A DNA stretch of 64,000 nucleotides from Saccharina japonica. Its lineage: Eukaryota; Sar; Phaeophyceae; Laminariales; Laminariaceae. The stretch covers positions 13,112-77,111 of the forward strand of contig MEHQ01001475.1 in the NCBI GenBank assembly GCA_008828725.1, given 5' to 3'. Positions 22,991 to 34,900 of this stretch are shown here, in pieces. The notes below the pieces were generated by a model that had not been told where the DNA came from, did no database searches, and saw nothing but the letters and a program-made list of their open reading frames with translations. How positions within the stretch are numbered: position 1 is the first letter of the stretch; each line of letters opens with the position of its first letter. The translations under genes were made by a program, and so were the position numbers.

Positions 22991-25900
22991 CTGCGGACGT
23001 TGAGAGAGGAAGGGTTTTGCGGGAGTTCAGTGCAACCCGTCACGAAAATGCCACGTGCACACATACAAACACCTGAGAGGTGAGCAGAATGCCTCGCTCA
23101 CCCAGGAATACAGGCGGGAGCATTATAGCTTCCTGCTAACTTGAGTGACGAGCTTCAAAGGGGGCCCATGTTTTACAGCAGGCAGTTTATCCGGTACGGG
23201 TACACGTGCACGGGGTGGTCCAATATCATTGCTCGGAACCCCCCCCCCGTACTGTTGTGTGTCTCGTCCGCGATCGATTTAACCGGAGTCTATGCAACCT
23301 AGTTGCCAGTGGCTCGGCTCCGGCAAACGTTCCGTCGGCCATGGAAAGGGATGCTCGTTGGTTGGTGGCCCCGCGGGTCGCAGAAGCCTCGAACGCTGTA
23401 ACGCTGAACAACGCGAAGCCAGCAGGCGCGTGCTACATACGGTAGGGGTACTGCTGTGCCCTTTGTTTTTGGCCGTACGGGGCATTTTTTTTGTGTGACT
23501 GGACCGGGCTGCCTAACCCAATATCGTTGAAATACAACTACGTACACCGTGGTATTCTGCAACATTATTCGGGATATACCTATCGCTGTACGTAGGCTTC
23601 GGGAGTTTTCATCGGTTTGCACTCTGGGCTTTTCTCCAAAACTTTGTTTTGGGCGATGTATAGAGACCCTCAAGCGACGAGCGTCCGAAAATGCAGGGGC
23701 TACATACATAGACATACCCCTGGATCAGTACCGTATAACACGGAAGACAGCACACCCCCCTTAGATAACACACCCCCCCATCCCCCCCCCTATAAATATA
23801 TGATATATTTATAGGTTGGGTTGGCGTCGGTTGGCAACGACGCTGTAAAACACGCCACTCGCTGCGTGAGCTAGACAACCAGGGTGCCGTTTTTTTTTGT
23901 TATTTGTTTTTGGCGGCCACCAAAGCTGGCGGTCGAGTAGATCATTTGTGCGGGGTGGAGAACCTTTGTTCCGCACAAGGGGAATGGTCGTATCACGTAG
24001 TGTTAATATGGTAAGGCGTCCGTGAGGCAGTTACATAGTAAAACCCATTGCTGTCTCCGGAAGTGGCCACACCAGAAATTAAATTAACTCATTGAAGCTG
24101 TCGTCCATATGCAAGTCCGCCTCAGAGGCGGTTCTTAGCAGGATGCAGCTCACCCTCCATGCGACTCGCCCAATACCTCATGGCGTTTCGCGCTTGGTGC
24201 AAGCAATGTCTGCCTGGTTGGTGAAAACCCAACGCGCTCCGTCCCGGCATTGTAGGGATGCGAGGGTCTATGGTCATATGACTACGGCCGTGCACAACAT
24301 GAGTACATCCCCCCCCCCCACACAAGGACACCGGGTGGTATCTTTTTTACTTTGTTTTTTTACCGTCACTTTATCACCGGCGGTATGTTAGATAACACAC
24401 CCCCTACGCGTGTACGCCTGAAAACAGTGCCAAACTCCACAATTATCACACCTCCTGGTGGATGAATATCATTCACTATTCACAATCAACCCGCACCGGT
24501 ATGGACACCAGCACGAAGGCAACTACTGCGCCTCCTCACAGTGGGCCGAACGAGTCTGCGGCTTCGACCCCACCTGTAGCTGCTGCTGCCGCGCCTCAGG
24601 CGACGGTCATGTCGGTTTTCTCTGGGACCAGCGCGCTTACCGGTACTGGCACTAGCGTTATCCGCCGTGTGCCAAGCCCCAGCTACTGGTACCGGTACCG
24701 GTATCGGCGAAGCACCTGCAGCACTTGCGGTGCGACCCGCGGGGTTTCATCAATGACTACCTTTATGGTACCGGTACCGGTAACCGTTTTGCGGTATCGT
24801 AGCAAGGCGGGGGTTTTTGTTTTTATCCCTGGGTTTCAAGCGTTTGCCTTACCATCACCGGCAATACGTGAGCATAGAAACATAAACTGGCTTTAGATCA
24901 AGCTTGTCATGCGTTAGCACACCCCTTGCTGACATACCCCCTGCATTATGGCCGGAGTCTGTTCACACTCACTCCATAGCAATCATTGATATACCGTTAT
25001 CACACCCTCTCAAAACCACACCCCCTGAATCTGGTCGGGGTCTGTTCACTCTCCTTATCAACCAATAATGCCGTTAGCACACCCCGTCGTTGGCCCACCC
25101 TCTCGTTACCACACCCCCTAGCTGCAGGGCTCTCGTGCATGGTGTTAATCACCGGGGATGCGTTAGATAGCACACCCCTCCACAACGGCACACTCGGTGA
25201 AACTATTTTCAAATGCCAAAATGTTATCACCGGGGTGTGCTTTTTTCCGTGTTACCCTGGTATTAGCCGGCTGCCCGCTGAAGCCTCTTTGCAGCCGCAA
25301 TCGCTTTTTCAGGACAAAATACTGTAGTTGTACGGTGGGGACACAACCAGGCCACGTGCAGTTATCACAAGCTTCTTACACGTGGTTGTTTAATAGACGA
25401 GCGACTAGGGATATTTGCGGGTTTAGCTTGTATCGGTAATCGTTCTACGTTGGTAGTGGACGGCTGGCGTATGCCAATACACCGCCCGAACAACAACGGG
25501 CATGCTCAAAAATCAGGGATACGAGTGGTATTTATGTTACCTAATATACTAGGATGCGGTTGCGGTTCACAAACAGCTCATATTCGTGTGTAAACACGGA
25601 AATTCACCTGTCTTGAGCGCACACAGCTCTACACGACTGCCAGTACGTACGTATCTGGCGTTAGATAATGTTTACGTTTCACGGCGGTACACATCAGGGC
25701 ATTAATTAGTGGTTCGGCGTCTGTTGCGCGCAGCGCAACATGCGACGCAAGGTGTGTTGCGCGCAGCACAACACGCCTGCTGCGCGTGCAGGCGCGCAAG
25801 CCCCCCGCAGGGGCCCCCCGGAGGCCCCCCGGAGGGCCGCCGGAGGCGAAACAATTACGATCTATGCGCGAATATACCCCTCAAAAATATGTAAAAAGCC

Positions 25901-28900
25901 TTTTCATTTTTGTTTGGTTACGGCGAATAGGAAAAAGTGCCTCAAACAGAATAAGAGCCTACGCAGGCGCGCAAGCCCCCCGCAGGGACCCCGAAAAAAC
26001 TGCGATCTATGCGCGAATATACGCCTCAATACTAACTAAAAAGCCTTTTAATTAAGTTCGGCTACGGCGAATAGAAAAAAGTGCCTCAAACAGAATAAGA
26101 GCCTACGGCGAATAGCAAAAAGTGCCTAATTTTTGTTTTCGACTTTGGCGAATAGGACAAGAGGCCTAAAATATGTTCAATTACGACTAGTGATCAAGAA
26201 AAAAAGACCCCCAATTTTCTTTCGGCGAGAAATAAACGCGCAACAAAAATTTTCGCCTGCGGCGAAAATGTTGCGCGCCCAAAAACGCCTGTTGCGCTCC
26301 GCGCAACCAGCTTCGCGGCGACTGTTGCTCAAAACGGTTATTGTGACCAAATGTTGCGTCAGCGCAACAGCGCAACATCTAATTAATGCCCTGGTACACA
26401 TATCCCCAATGGCAAATATTTCACGCGTACTTTTGCTTTTAACTTGGCCAGAAACCTCAAGGTCCCAATATGTGTAAAATAGCAGCCTTCGCTCCGTTCC
26501 CTGTCGCGCGGAGGATCCAGTTTAGTTTAGTACTACTTGGGGATAAAAGCTGGGGAGCACTGCTTGCTTGTAATATTCGTTGGATAGTACTACTTGGAGT
26601 AAAAGAGTGAAACGGTTAAGAAGCTCATTGTGGATGACACACCCACTCGCTTGACGGGCCGGCTCCAAGACATGTCGCGAAACATGCCACTTGGACACAA
26701 GCAGCATTTTCGTTCGTCGGTTGGAGTTTTTTCTCTCCGCTTCAAAGTTGAGTATACGTCGAACAGGATATATCATACTACTGCTGTATTTTGTATCCAT
26801 ACACATGATCGTAGGCTTTGCCGTAGGTTGCGAGTCTCACCGCATAACAAGGCTTATCAATGAACACCTAACGCGTACATATAACTGGTAGAGTAGACTG
26901 AGTTTTGGAGCACTAGGTGTGTGCAGGCGTAAACGCCGCAAACCCAAAAATACGGTTCAGGGTGGCCAGAAACAACTAACTCCTCCCCGCCAGTGTTTTT
27001 TTTGTGAAATTACTACCCCTCGGACGTTCAATCGTTGTACCCCGAAAGCCTACTCACAGCCATCGCAACTGCGCCAACTACCCCCTTCAAATCCTAACCT
27101 GTTCAACCCGCATTCACCCCGTCAGCGTGCAATACAAAATCACGGTAGCGGGTTTAGCTCATCCACTATTAGTACTATTCGCGGATTGTATCTCGTCGCT
27201 TGTTCACAAACAAGCCCGGTTGTTGAGCACTGTAACATGCAGAAGGTCTCGCAGACACTTGCCATCCGTACTGGTTCCGGCCCTCTCTTCCGCCCCCAAC
27301 AAGCCATCATTACCAATCAATGCATCTCGACGTAGGGGGGGGCACTGGTGCCACTCACCTGTGCCTCCAACGTTCCTGCCTGATTGTTGAGCGCCGCAGC
27401 TACCTTGGGATGATCACTCCCCAGCGCCGCTTCCCAAATCTTGACTGCACGCTCAAAGAGAGGCTCGGCTTCTTCGTGCTTTCCCTGCAAGTCGGTGGGC
27501 TTGTTTGTGAGTACCCGTGTGTTTTTCGGTAACAGGCGCTAACGGAACGATCGTAGAATAGAGCGTCTGCACCCTCGCCCCGTCATTTGTTCAAGTTTGT
27601 AACACCCGTGATTGCCAGAGACTGAAGAGACTTGTTTTCACGTTTACAAATGTATAGTATAGAGCGGTTGTGGGGGGGGGGAGGGACACACTACATGGTT
27701 CGGTGTCGGCCATCGATGCGAGGGGGGGTGTGTAGATCGGGCAGTATCAACATACACCAGCTGTAATCGGCGCTGCGGTTACGTTCATGGAACGAATAAC
27801 ACTGCGACGTACAAACCAGCAGGAGAACCTACATCGCATTGGCGAGTTCGTGCCAACCAAGCGAGGCACAAAAACTCTGATCGAGTTGTAAATCATTGGC
27901 GTACAGCACAGCGATCAAGAAGCGCCTTGGGGTTCTTGACTCGCCCCGCGGATGCGAGTTGTGCTTGTTGACGTCTAACATATAGTTGTCGACCACGATG
28001 TTGGTTGCACTGGAACCCCCTGTACGCGGGGCTGTGGCGTGTTACTCCTTGCACAAGCAGCCCACAATATTTCTTGCCCTTGGCGGCTATATTCCTCGCC
28101 GTTGGCGTGACCAGATCACTCGTTAAAAATAAACTATGCGGTGTGATACCCCGAACATATCGTCGTGCGTTCTTCAACTAAATAGGTATTGCCTACAAGT
28201 AGTATTTCCTTTTTTCTGACACTCTTCAGCTCGTTGTCGGACTAACCGTATTGTGGAGGAGACACACATTACATTGCTTGTAAAATCGGAATCCGACCAG
28301 GTGAATCCGAGGTTGGAAAAACGTTTCCAATATGTTGGAGGTCGAACCTCTGACAGAGTATATCGGAGCCGCAAACACTTATTCAAACTGCCGGTGCCGC
28401 TGGTGATAACAGGAGGAAGCATACATATATACAGACAGATGCCACGGGTAACGATGCGGTCGACGCCGGCCAGAAGGGATCACGACCCGGCGCCCCAAGC
28501 TCATGTGCCTCTCCCTCCGCCAGATCGGAACCCGGCGGGGTTCCTAACGGATACTACAATACGCAACGCTGAGCGGGTGCTAGACACCATGTGAGGCCCC
28601 TCCTGGTACTAGTTCAGCCATTCATGGCGCTTGTGCTGCACTCTAGCCTGTTTCGCGCCTCTAAAACCATATTGCCGTAGTCGACGTTCTCGCGACGCAG
28701 CACTGAAACCACGAGGCACGCCACGGGCTCCCTCTATTCTTAGCGCATCCCCTTTCTCTCCGATTTTATGCATCGATGGTCAAGGTTGACCGTACTCTGA
28801 GTACGACATACGTCGCCTTTGGCACACATACTCGCTAGCCCGGTTGGTTGTGTCATAGGTGCGGTTGCTACACGGCTGTCGGCTGCGGTCGCTACACTGT

Positions 28901-31900
28901 AGTCGCTATTGATATGCCATATCGTTGCGATTTTTACACGGCTGGTCGCTTCGGTTGCTACACCGTACCTAGTAGTCTCCCGTTGGTACACAGCTATGCG
29001 GACTTCAATGTCTCATAGTTGGCTATACGCTCGCTGTACACAGCCCAGACTATGGAACACTGCGGGCACGAACAGGCTTTGATTCCGGATGACGACAAAT
29101 ATCGACCAAGGAATTTCCACCAATTGAAAAAGTTAACCTAAAACAACGACGAATACAAAACTGCGGGCACGAAATGTCCCTCCCTCTAGTATTGTTTCAC
29201 CGATAGTCGCTGCGGTTACTACAGGCAACGCTGTTTCATGGTTGTCGAGGTTACACCGCTGGCCATCCGCGGCTGCTACACCGTACTCGTAGCGGTACTG
29301 AGGTTGCTATACGGTTGGCCGCTGAGGTTGCCACACAGGAATCGCTGTTCCTACCAGCCATTTCCAATACAGCTATTTCAAAGTTGCGGTTGCTGCACGG
29401 CTGGTCTCTGCGGTTGCTACACCGTAATTGCTATGGATACACAGCTATTGTCGACGCTGCTGTTGTGTCATAGTAGGGTTGATACACGGTTGGTCGGTAC
29501 GGTTGCTACACCAGAGTCGCCGTGGTGCCAGCTATTGCTGACGCTGCTGCTTCAGAGTTGCGGGCTTACACCACTGGTCGCTGTGGTTATCACCCCGTAG
29601 TCATTATTGGTACGTTATTTTTCTTTATTTTGGCTTGTTGTATTGCGTGTTGTTGCTTCTCAAGGGGGGCACGACAGCGATGCTACAGCCCCTCGCATCA
29701 TTTGCTCCATTTACTTTGTTTTACGTATTTATGTTACCGTGATCGCTTTTGCCTTTGTTTCTCCGCCTTCCGTATTTTTTCCTAGGACTTCCTTTGGTTG
29801 CTTAGCTACGTACGTATTCATTTTGTTTTTGTTATTCCCCGTTCTCTTTCCGGGACTCTCGTGTGTTACACGAGAACGAAACGGAACTGAGTAGGAAGGG
29901 CCACGTATCCGTTGTATGGGTGGCGCCCAAGGGAATGGAGACGGAGGGTGGGGGGGGGTCGTAGGGAAACCACGGCGGACGGAAGCAGGAAAGAGACGGC
30001 AAACAGAGTAGGTACCAGACCGACTAGCTGGTAGAACCTGCCTGTACCACGGGCACAAACCTGCCTCGGCTGGCTGGAAGGTGCCTTTGGTGTGCTCCGG
30101 CTGGCTGTCATTTCCTGTCGTTCTTAGTCTTGCTCTGTTGGCGCTGTTTCGGTCCATTTTATTTCGTTTCATTTTTTTTTATTTTTATTGGAGGTCGCAT
30201 CTCCTCTGGGAGAAGCACGACATTTTCTTTCTTTTATTTGGTCATGCTTTTTGTTTGGTTGCTTGATTGTTGATTTGCTTCAGTATATTTACTTTTTATT
30301 CTTTTTTGCTTTTCGCTTTTTCTCTTTTTTCTCTTTTTTTCTCTTGCATGCACCTGGATTGCTAGCAGGGTAGGTCTTGCCTGTCGTATATGGCATTACA
30401 TTGTCTGCTCTGCTTACTGCACTGAGCATAGTATCTCTGTGTCGTAGTTTTGTGACCACAGAACTGGCACCTTTTTAGGATGAAGAATCGGCACGGACAC
30501 TGGGTGTGCTGGATGTCGACGGGTAGAAAGGAAGGTTTAATGTGAAGAACACACACACACGTAGCTATTGCTGACTCTGCCCTTTCATAGTCACGGTGGC
30601 TTCACCGCTGGTCGAAACAGTTGCTACACCGTAGGCGCTGATGATACAAACCTATTGCTGACTCTGCTGTTTAATAGACGGGGGTTTTACACCGCCGGTT
30701 GCTGCGGTCGCTACACCGTAGTCGCTGTGATCACCGCGAATACTTATTTGCCGCCGTCAAGCAGTTGCTGCTGTCTTGCTTCTGTGCTTACACCTTTGCT
30801 GTCTGTGGTGCTGTTGTATACGTCTACAGTAGGACACGTACGTTTGCCAACAGTAGATTGGTGTGCATCAGTACATGGCATTGCCGCTTTCGAAATGTCT
30901 CGGGAAAAAGTCTCCAAGGTTATTCCATCATCCGACCGCAGCATCGGGGAATAGCACCTGGGTCTTGAACAACTCTCTCCCGGTTGTGGAGTGGTACTGC
31001 ATGAACAGAGGACCACGTCAAACATCGCCAATGAAGAGCAAGCGTGGCTTTCATCTCTGGCTTGAGCAAGCCTGCGTTACGAAACCATTCTGCGGCGGAG
31101 AAGCGGGATTTCTCACCTGTGCCTTCAATACCGTCGCCCAGTCGTTGAGCGCTAAGGCCACCTTGGGATGATGACTCTCCAGGGCCGCCTCCCAAATGGC
31201 GACTGCACGCTCGAACAGAGGCCCTGCTTCATCGAGCTTACCCTGCAAGGCGAGATGGGCTTATTTGTGAGTACTAGCATGCGTCAGCGACAGGGGCCAC
31301 CAATACGCTCTCGTCATTGGTTCAACTGTTTATATCACTTGCCATCCCTCGACACAATATACCTTGTGCTGTATTGGAATTTCGAGCAGAGTGGCAATGT
31401 GGAGGAGGGACGGTGTTTCTTCCAAATTTTCTCGACAATGCTGCAAGAAATTTGTGCCCATGTTCTTAGATACTTGGTTCCGTGTTGGCGATCGATGGAG
31501 GGGGCGGGGGGTCGTGCACCTGTCCGTGGCATCCACCGTCACTGGTACTAGGGCATACGCATATGGCACATTCAGGCCGTGACGTGCACACTAACATCAC
31601 ACATCACACCAATTTCGTGAATTGACCCCGACAAATTGTGGCCCGTAACAGTCGCGGGTCTGAAGTCTGCGAAGCCCACAGCAACATCCGTAGAGCGATG
31701 ACCACGGCGCGGATTGGCTGATGAGCCCCACTTGTTGTGGTTGATATCTACAGCAGCGTGGTTACCGAGAACGCCGTGGCCTGCGCCAGGAGCTCCATAG
31801 TCCAGTCGGGACCCCTGGTGGCCCTCTATTCAAACTCACGCCTCTTTACTATCCACGACTGCTTCATTCCTCTTCGTGGCCATGGCACAAGATCGCGCGT

Positions 31901-34900
31901 TGCGCGTGACCTCTACTGTGATGCCCCCCGCCAACATTATGAAGTTGCTATTTGTATATGTGTATTCCATTTCTAGAACCTATATACAGGTAGTTTGTAG
32001 GGTAAACACTTTACAGGCGACACAGTTCTACAACACATTCCAACCTGTCCGCAAATAGGCCTAAACCTCCAAAATTGTCGTTTTTGGAAGGCCGTCCTCA
32101 CCATTGTCTTCATCAACGCCGCGAACTTGGTGAGGTATACAGCGGCTATCGAGCGGTCAGGACCGTCAACCGGATCATTCATCGCCAGCCAGCGCTTGAA
32201 CAGCAGCTCGGCCTCATCGTGCTTGCCCTGAGTGACAAGAGGTACGGGCAGTTGTATGGACGGCGATAACTCCGATTAAGCAACACTATACCAGATAAGA
32301 GGGTGAAATTCGACCGCATGGAATTGCTTGGAAAGCTCCAATTTGACTTTTGAAAACGTCCGCTAGTTCGTTTAGATAATTGGCCGCACACTGGTGCTTC
32401 GCACTCAGCAAGGTATCTCGTACGGCGATCGACCGTTCAAGTGGAGGCCCAACGGCGGCGAACTTGCCCTGTATAGCGAGTAGGTTAGGCCTAACAAGGG
32501 GTTCAATCCTGCAGGCATCCATACAAACTGTCGACGCATGTGAGCCGTAGGAAATGATCCAGACATTTGTTTCGACTCTCACCTGACTGGTCAATATCCT
32601 CGCCTGCCGCTTGAGCCTTGTGGCCAGATCGGGAGCACCAGGGCCTGACATATTCTCCCAAGATTCCATGGCCCGACAAAAGACAGCGTCGGCCTCAGCG
32701 TGTTGGCCCTGATAGGAGGAAAACGTGCGCAGAAACTACCGTAAATGATGATTCCTACATGTACAAGAGACGAAATGTCTACTTGATTCTCAGCGCTCTC
32801 TTGCTGAAGGATTGGGTAACGCGCGCGCGCTTCGGGCCCTGCACCGTCCATATCTTACCTGTTTCGGGCTTTGCTTAACCTCAGCAAACATGAGTCGTGA
32901 AATTTTCACATTGATGACAGTGATATTCGAACCATTTGGACAACCCAACCGTTGTTGGAGGCGTATAGTTCGTACCTGCGCCTTCAACACATCCCCCAAG
33001 TGTCCGAAGTACGAGGCGACTTCGGGATGGTCACGACCGTACGTCTCTGTCTCTATCGTCACCGCACGCTTGTAGAGTGGCTCGGCCTCGGCGTACTTGC
33101 CCTGAACAAGAGACAATTGTTGTGAGCTTGACAACATTAACGAAGCAAGGTTAGACGGCGCAATCCTACGAGCTGAAAAATGACGGGAAACCTCGTACTG
33201 CCCCGCCTGGGGTTAATCGATAGAGCGACGCCGACCGTATCCCCCCTTACCCTCGCCCCCATGTCAGCAATGCCACACTCATGGGGAGTTCCTACGGTTC
33301 AGATCTTCGCACGTATTCTGCATGGGGCGTGTGGGTAGACCCCCGTGCTGTCTTCAGGAAGCGATACCCACAATAGGAGGAATCCGATAGAGGTACTACC
33401 GTTTTTTTTCTGGGGCTCTTAATGCTTCACCTAAAGCTGAGTTCGAGAAAATGTGTAGGATTAACCCGATGAATATTCCATCGGCCTAGGTGCCAACGAA
33501 ATACGTTGTGCAGCCCGAATGGGCCACCGGGTAGCTCTTAGTTGAGGAGCTCCGCCAGTCAGAACTATTTCGGCCTAAAAGTGCCACCCGCATCCTAGTA
33601 CGCATCGAGTAGCATAGTGTTGTGCGCTCTCCCGCCATAGGTTGAAGCTAGTAGCCTGAAGTGATCCTTGAAAAAAAAAGGAGTTCCGCGTGATTTTCCG
33701 GCATTTCAACCGCAGGAGTAATGCCTAAGTGTAGGGGACGCGGTACATGCTGTTCCTTCCGCTCAAAACCTCGCGTTGCTGCATACCACATTGTGTTGCG
33801 TCCATAATGCATTTTTCGAAGGTGGCCACTGTTGGAGACAACACTTGGGTTCGTGCAGGCACCACACAGGCACCCGCTGCCACCCCGCCATGCGCATACC
33901 ACACGACCGGGCGGTGTGGCTAATACAAGTACCATTTATCACTTGTGGCCATGGCGATTTGGTTTCAACAAAGTGTGGCACGGGAACCAATCGCCTGGCT
34001 GTAAGACCACCAGGCTCAAGGAGTAAAGCGTGCATACAGTCTTTGGGGAAAGGATTACACCGTGAGCCCGGATTGTTCTTGTAAAGGACAATACTATGTA
34101 GGTGCTGGGCTCAAAACTAAGCTCACAAACACGGTGATGATATTGGGAAGGTAGGGCTCACCATTGCCTCAAGCAACATCGCTAAGTTGGAGAGGTCGGC
34201 AGCAACTTCCAGGTGATCAGGACCGTACGTCTCCGTGTCGATCGCCAGCAAGCGCTTGTACAGTACCTCTGCCTCCGCGTATTTCTCCTGAACACGGAGT
34301 AGTTGATGTTAGCTTCAAGCACACCGAACGTTCACAGTTGCACACACTGTTTGAGGGAAGAATCCGTCAACATGAAACATACCTGAACCAAACGCATAAA
34401 CGTTTATAGTACGCGATTTGGCAACCCCGTCCAGCTGTTAATAATAACCATCACGTTAGCATGGCGACTCCCTTACTTCGACATCAGGGCAACGCGCTCA
34501 AAGGAGGCTAAAGGTTTCACGTCTCCGTCGCACGCGTGGTGGGTGCATTAGCCAGTACCAGCGTCTACTTCAGCAACGGCAGCCAGCCTATTACAGCGGA
34601 GACCGGGCAAAAGGCTGCGTGTATCCAGACTCATGCCACGGTAGAGGTGCACCAACCATTGTTTTTATGATCCCCCATACCTCACCCAAAAAACTGATTT
34701 TGGAGATAAAAAATAAGAGTGCTGAACGATGAGAAATCGAACGGCTCGAGTCTACAATGAAACATAATGCAAGACAAGCGTGGCCCTGCGAAGATTTTAA
34801 GTTAAGGCGGCGCGTCATTCATAAAACGTTTCAACCTAAACGCGCTACCTCCGTCGTAGAGAGAGTGTAAATACATCATTTTTCACCGGCCTTTTTACCC

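Larger units (their letters stand above)
22991..27358 (-). other. Last large intron of the NB-ARC-TPR gene
   Basis: 4.4 kb holding repeat copy C (23791-24321), an unassigned 144-codon ORF (24462-24896 plus; contains ACCGGT runs), a C-rich area with repeated 'acacaccccct' motifs (24390-25190), and the hAT-like element (25695-26393). Confidence 0.5.

Noticed and set aside
24462-24896. 144-codon ORF starting MNIIHYSQSTRTGMDTSTK
   Set aside because: Second half is driven by ACCGGT repeats. No family recognised.
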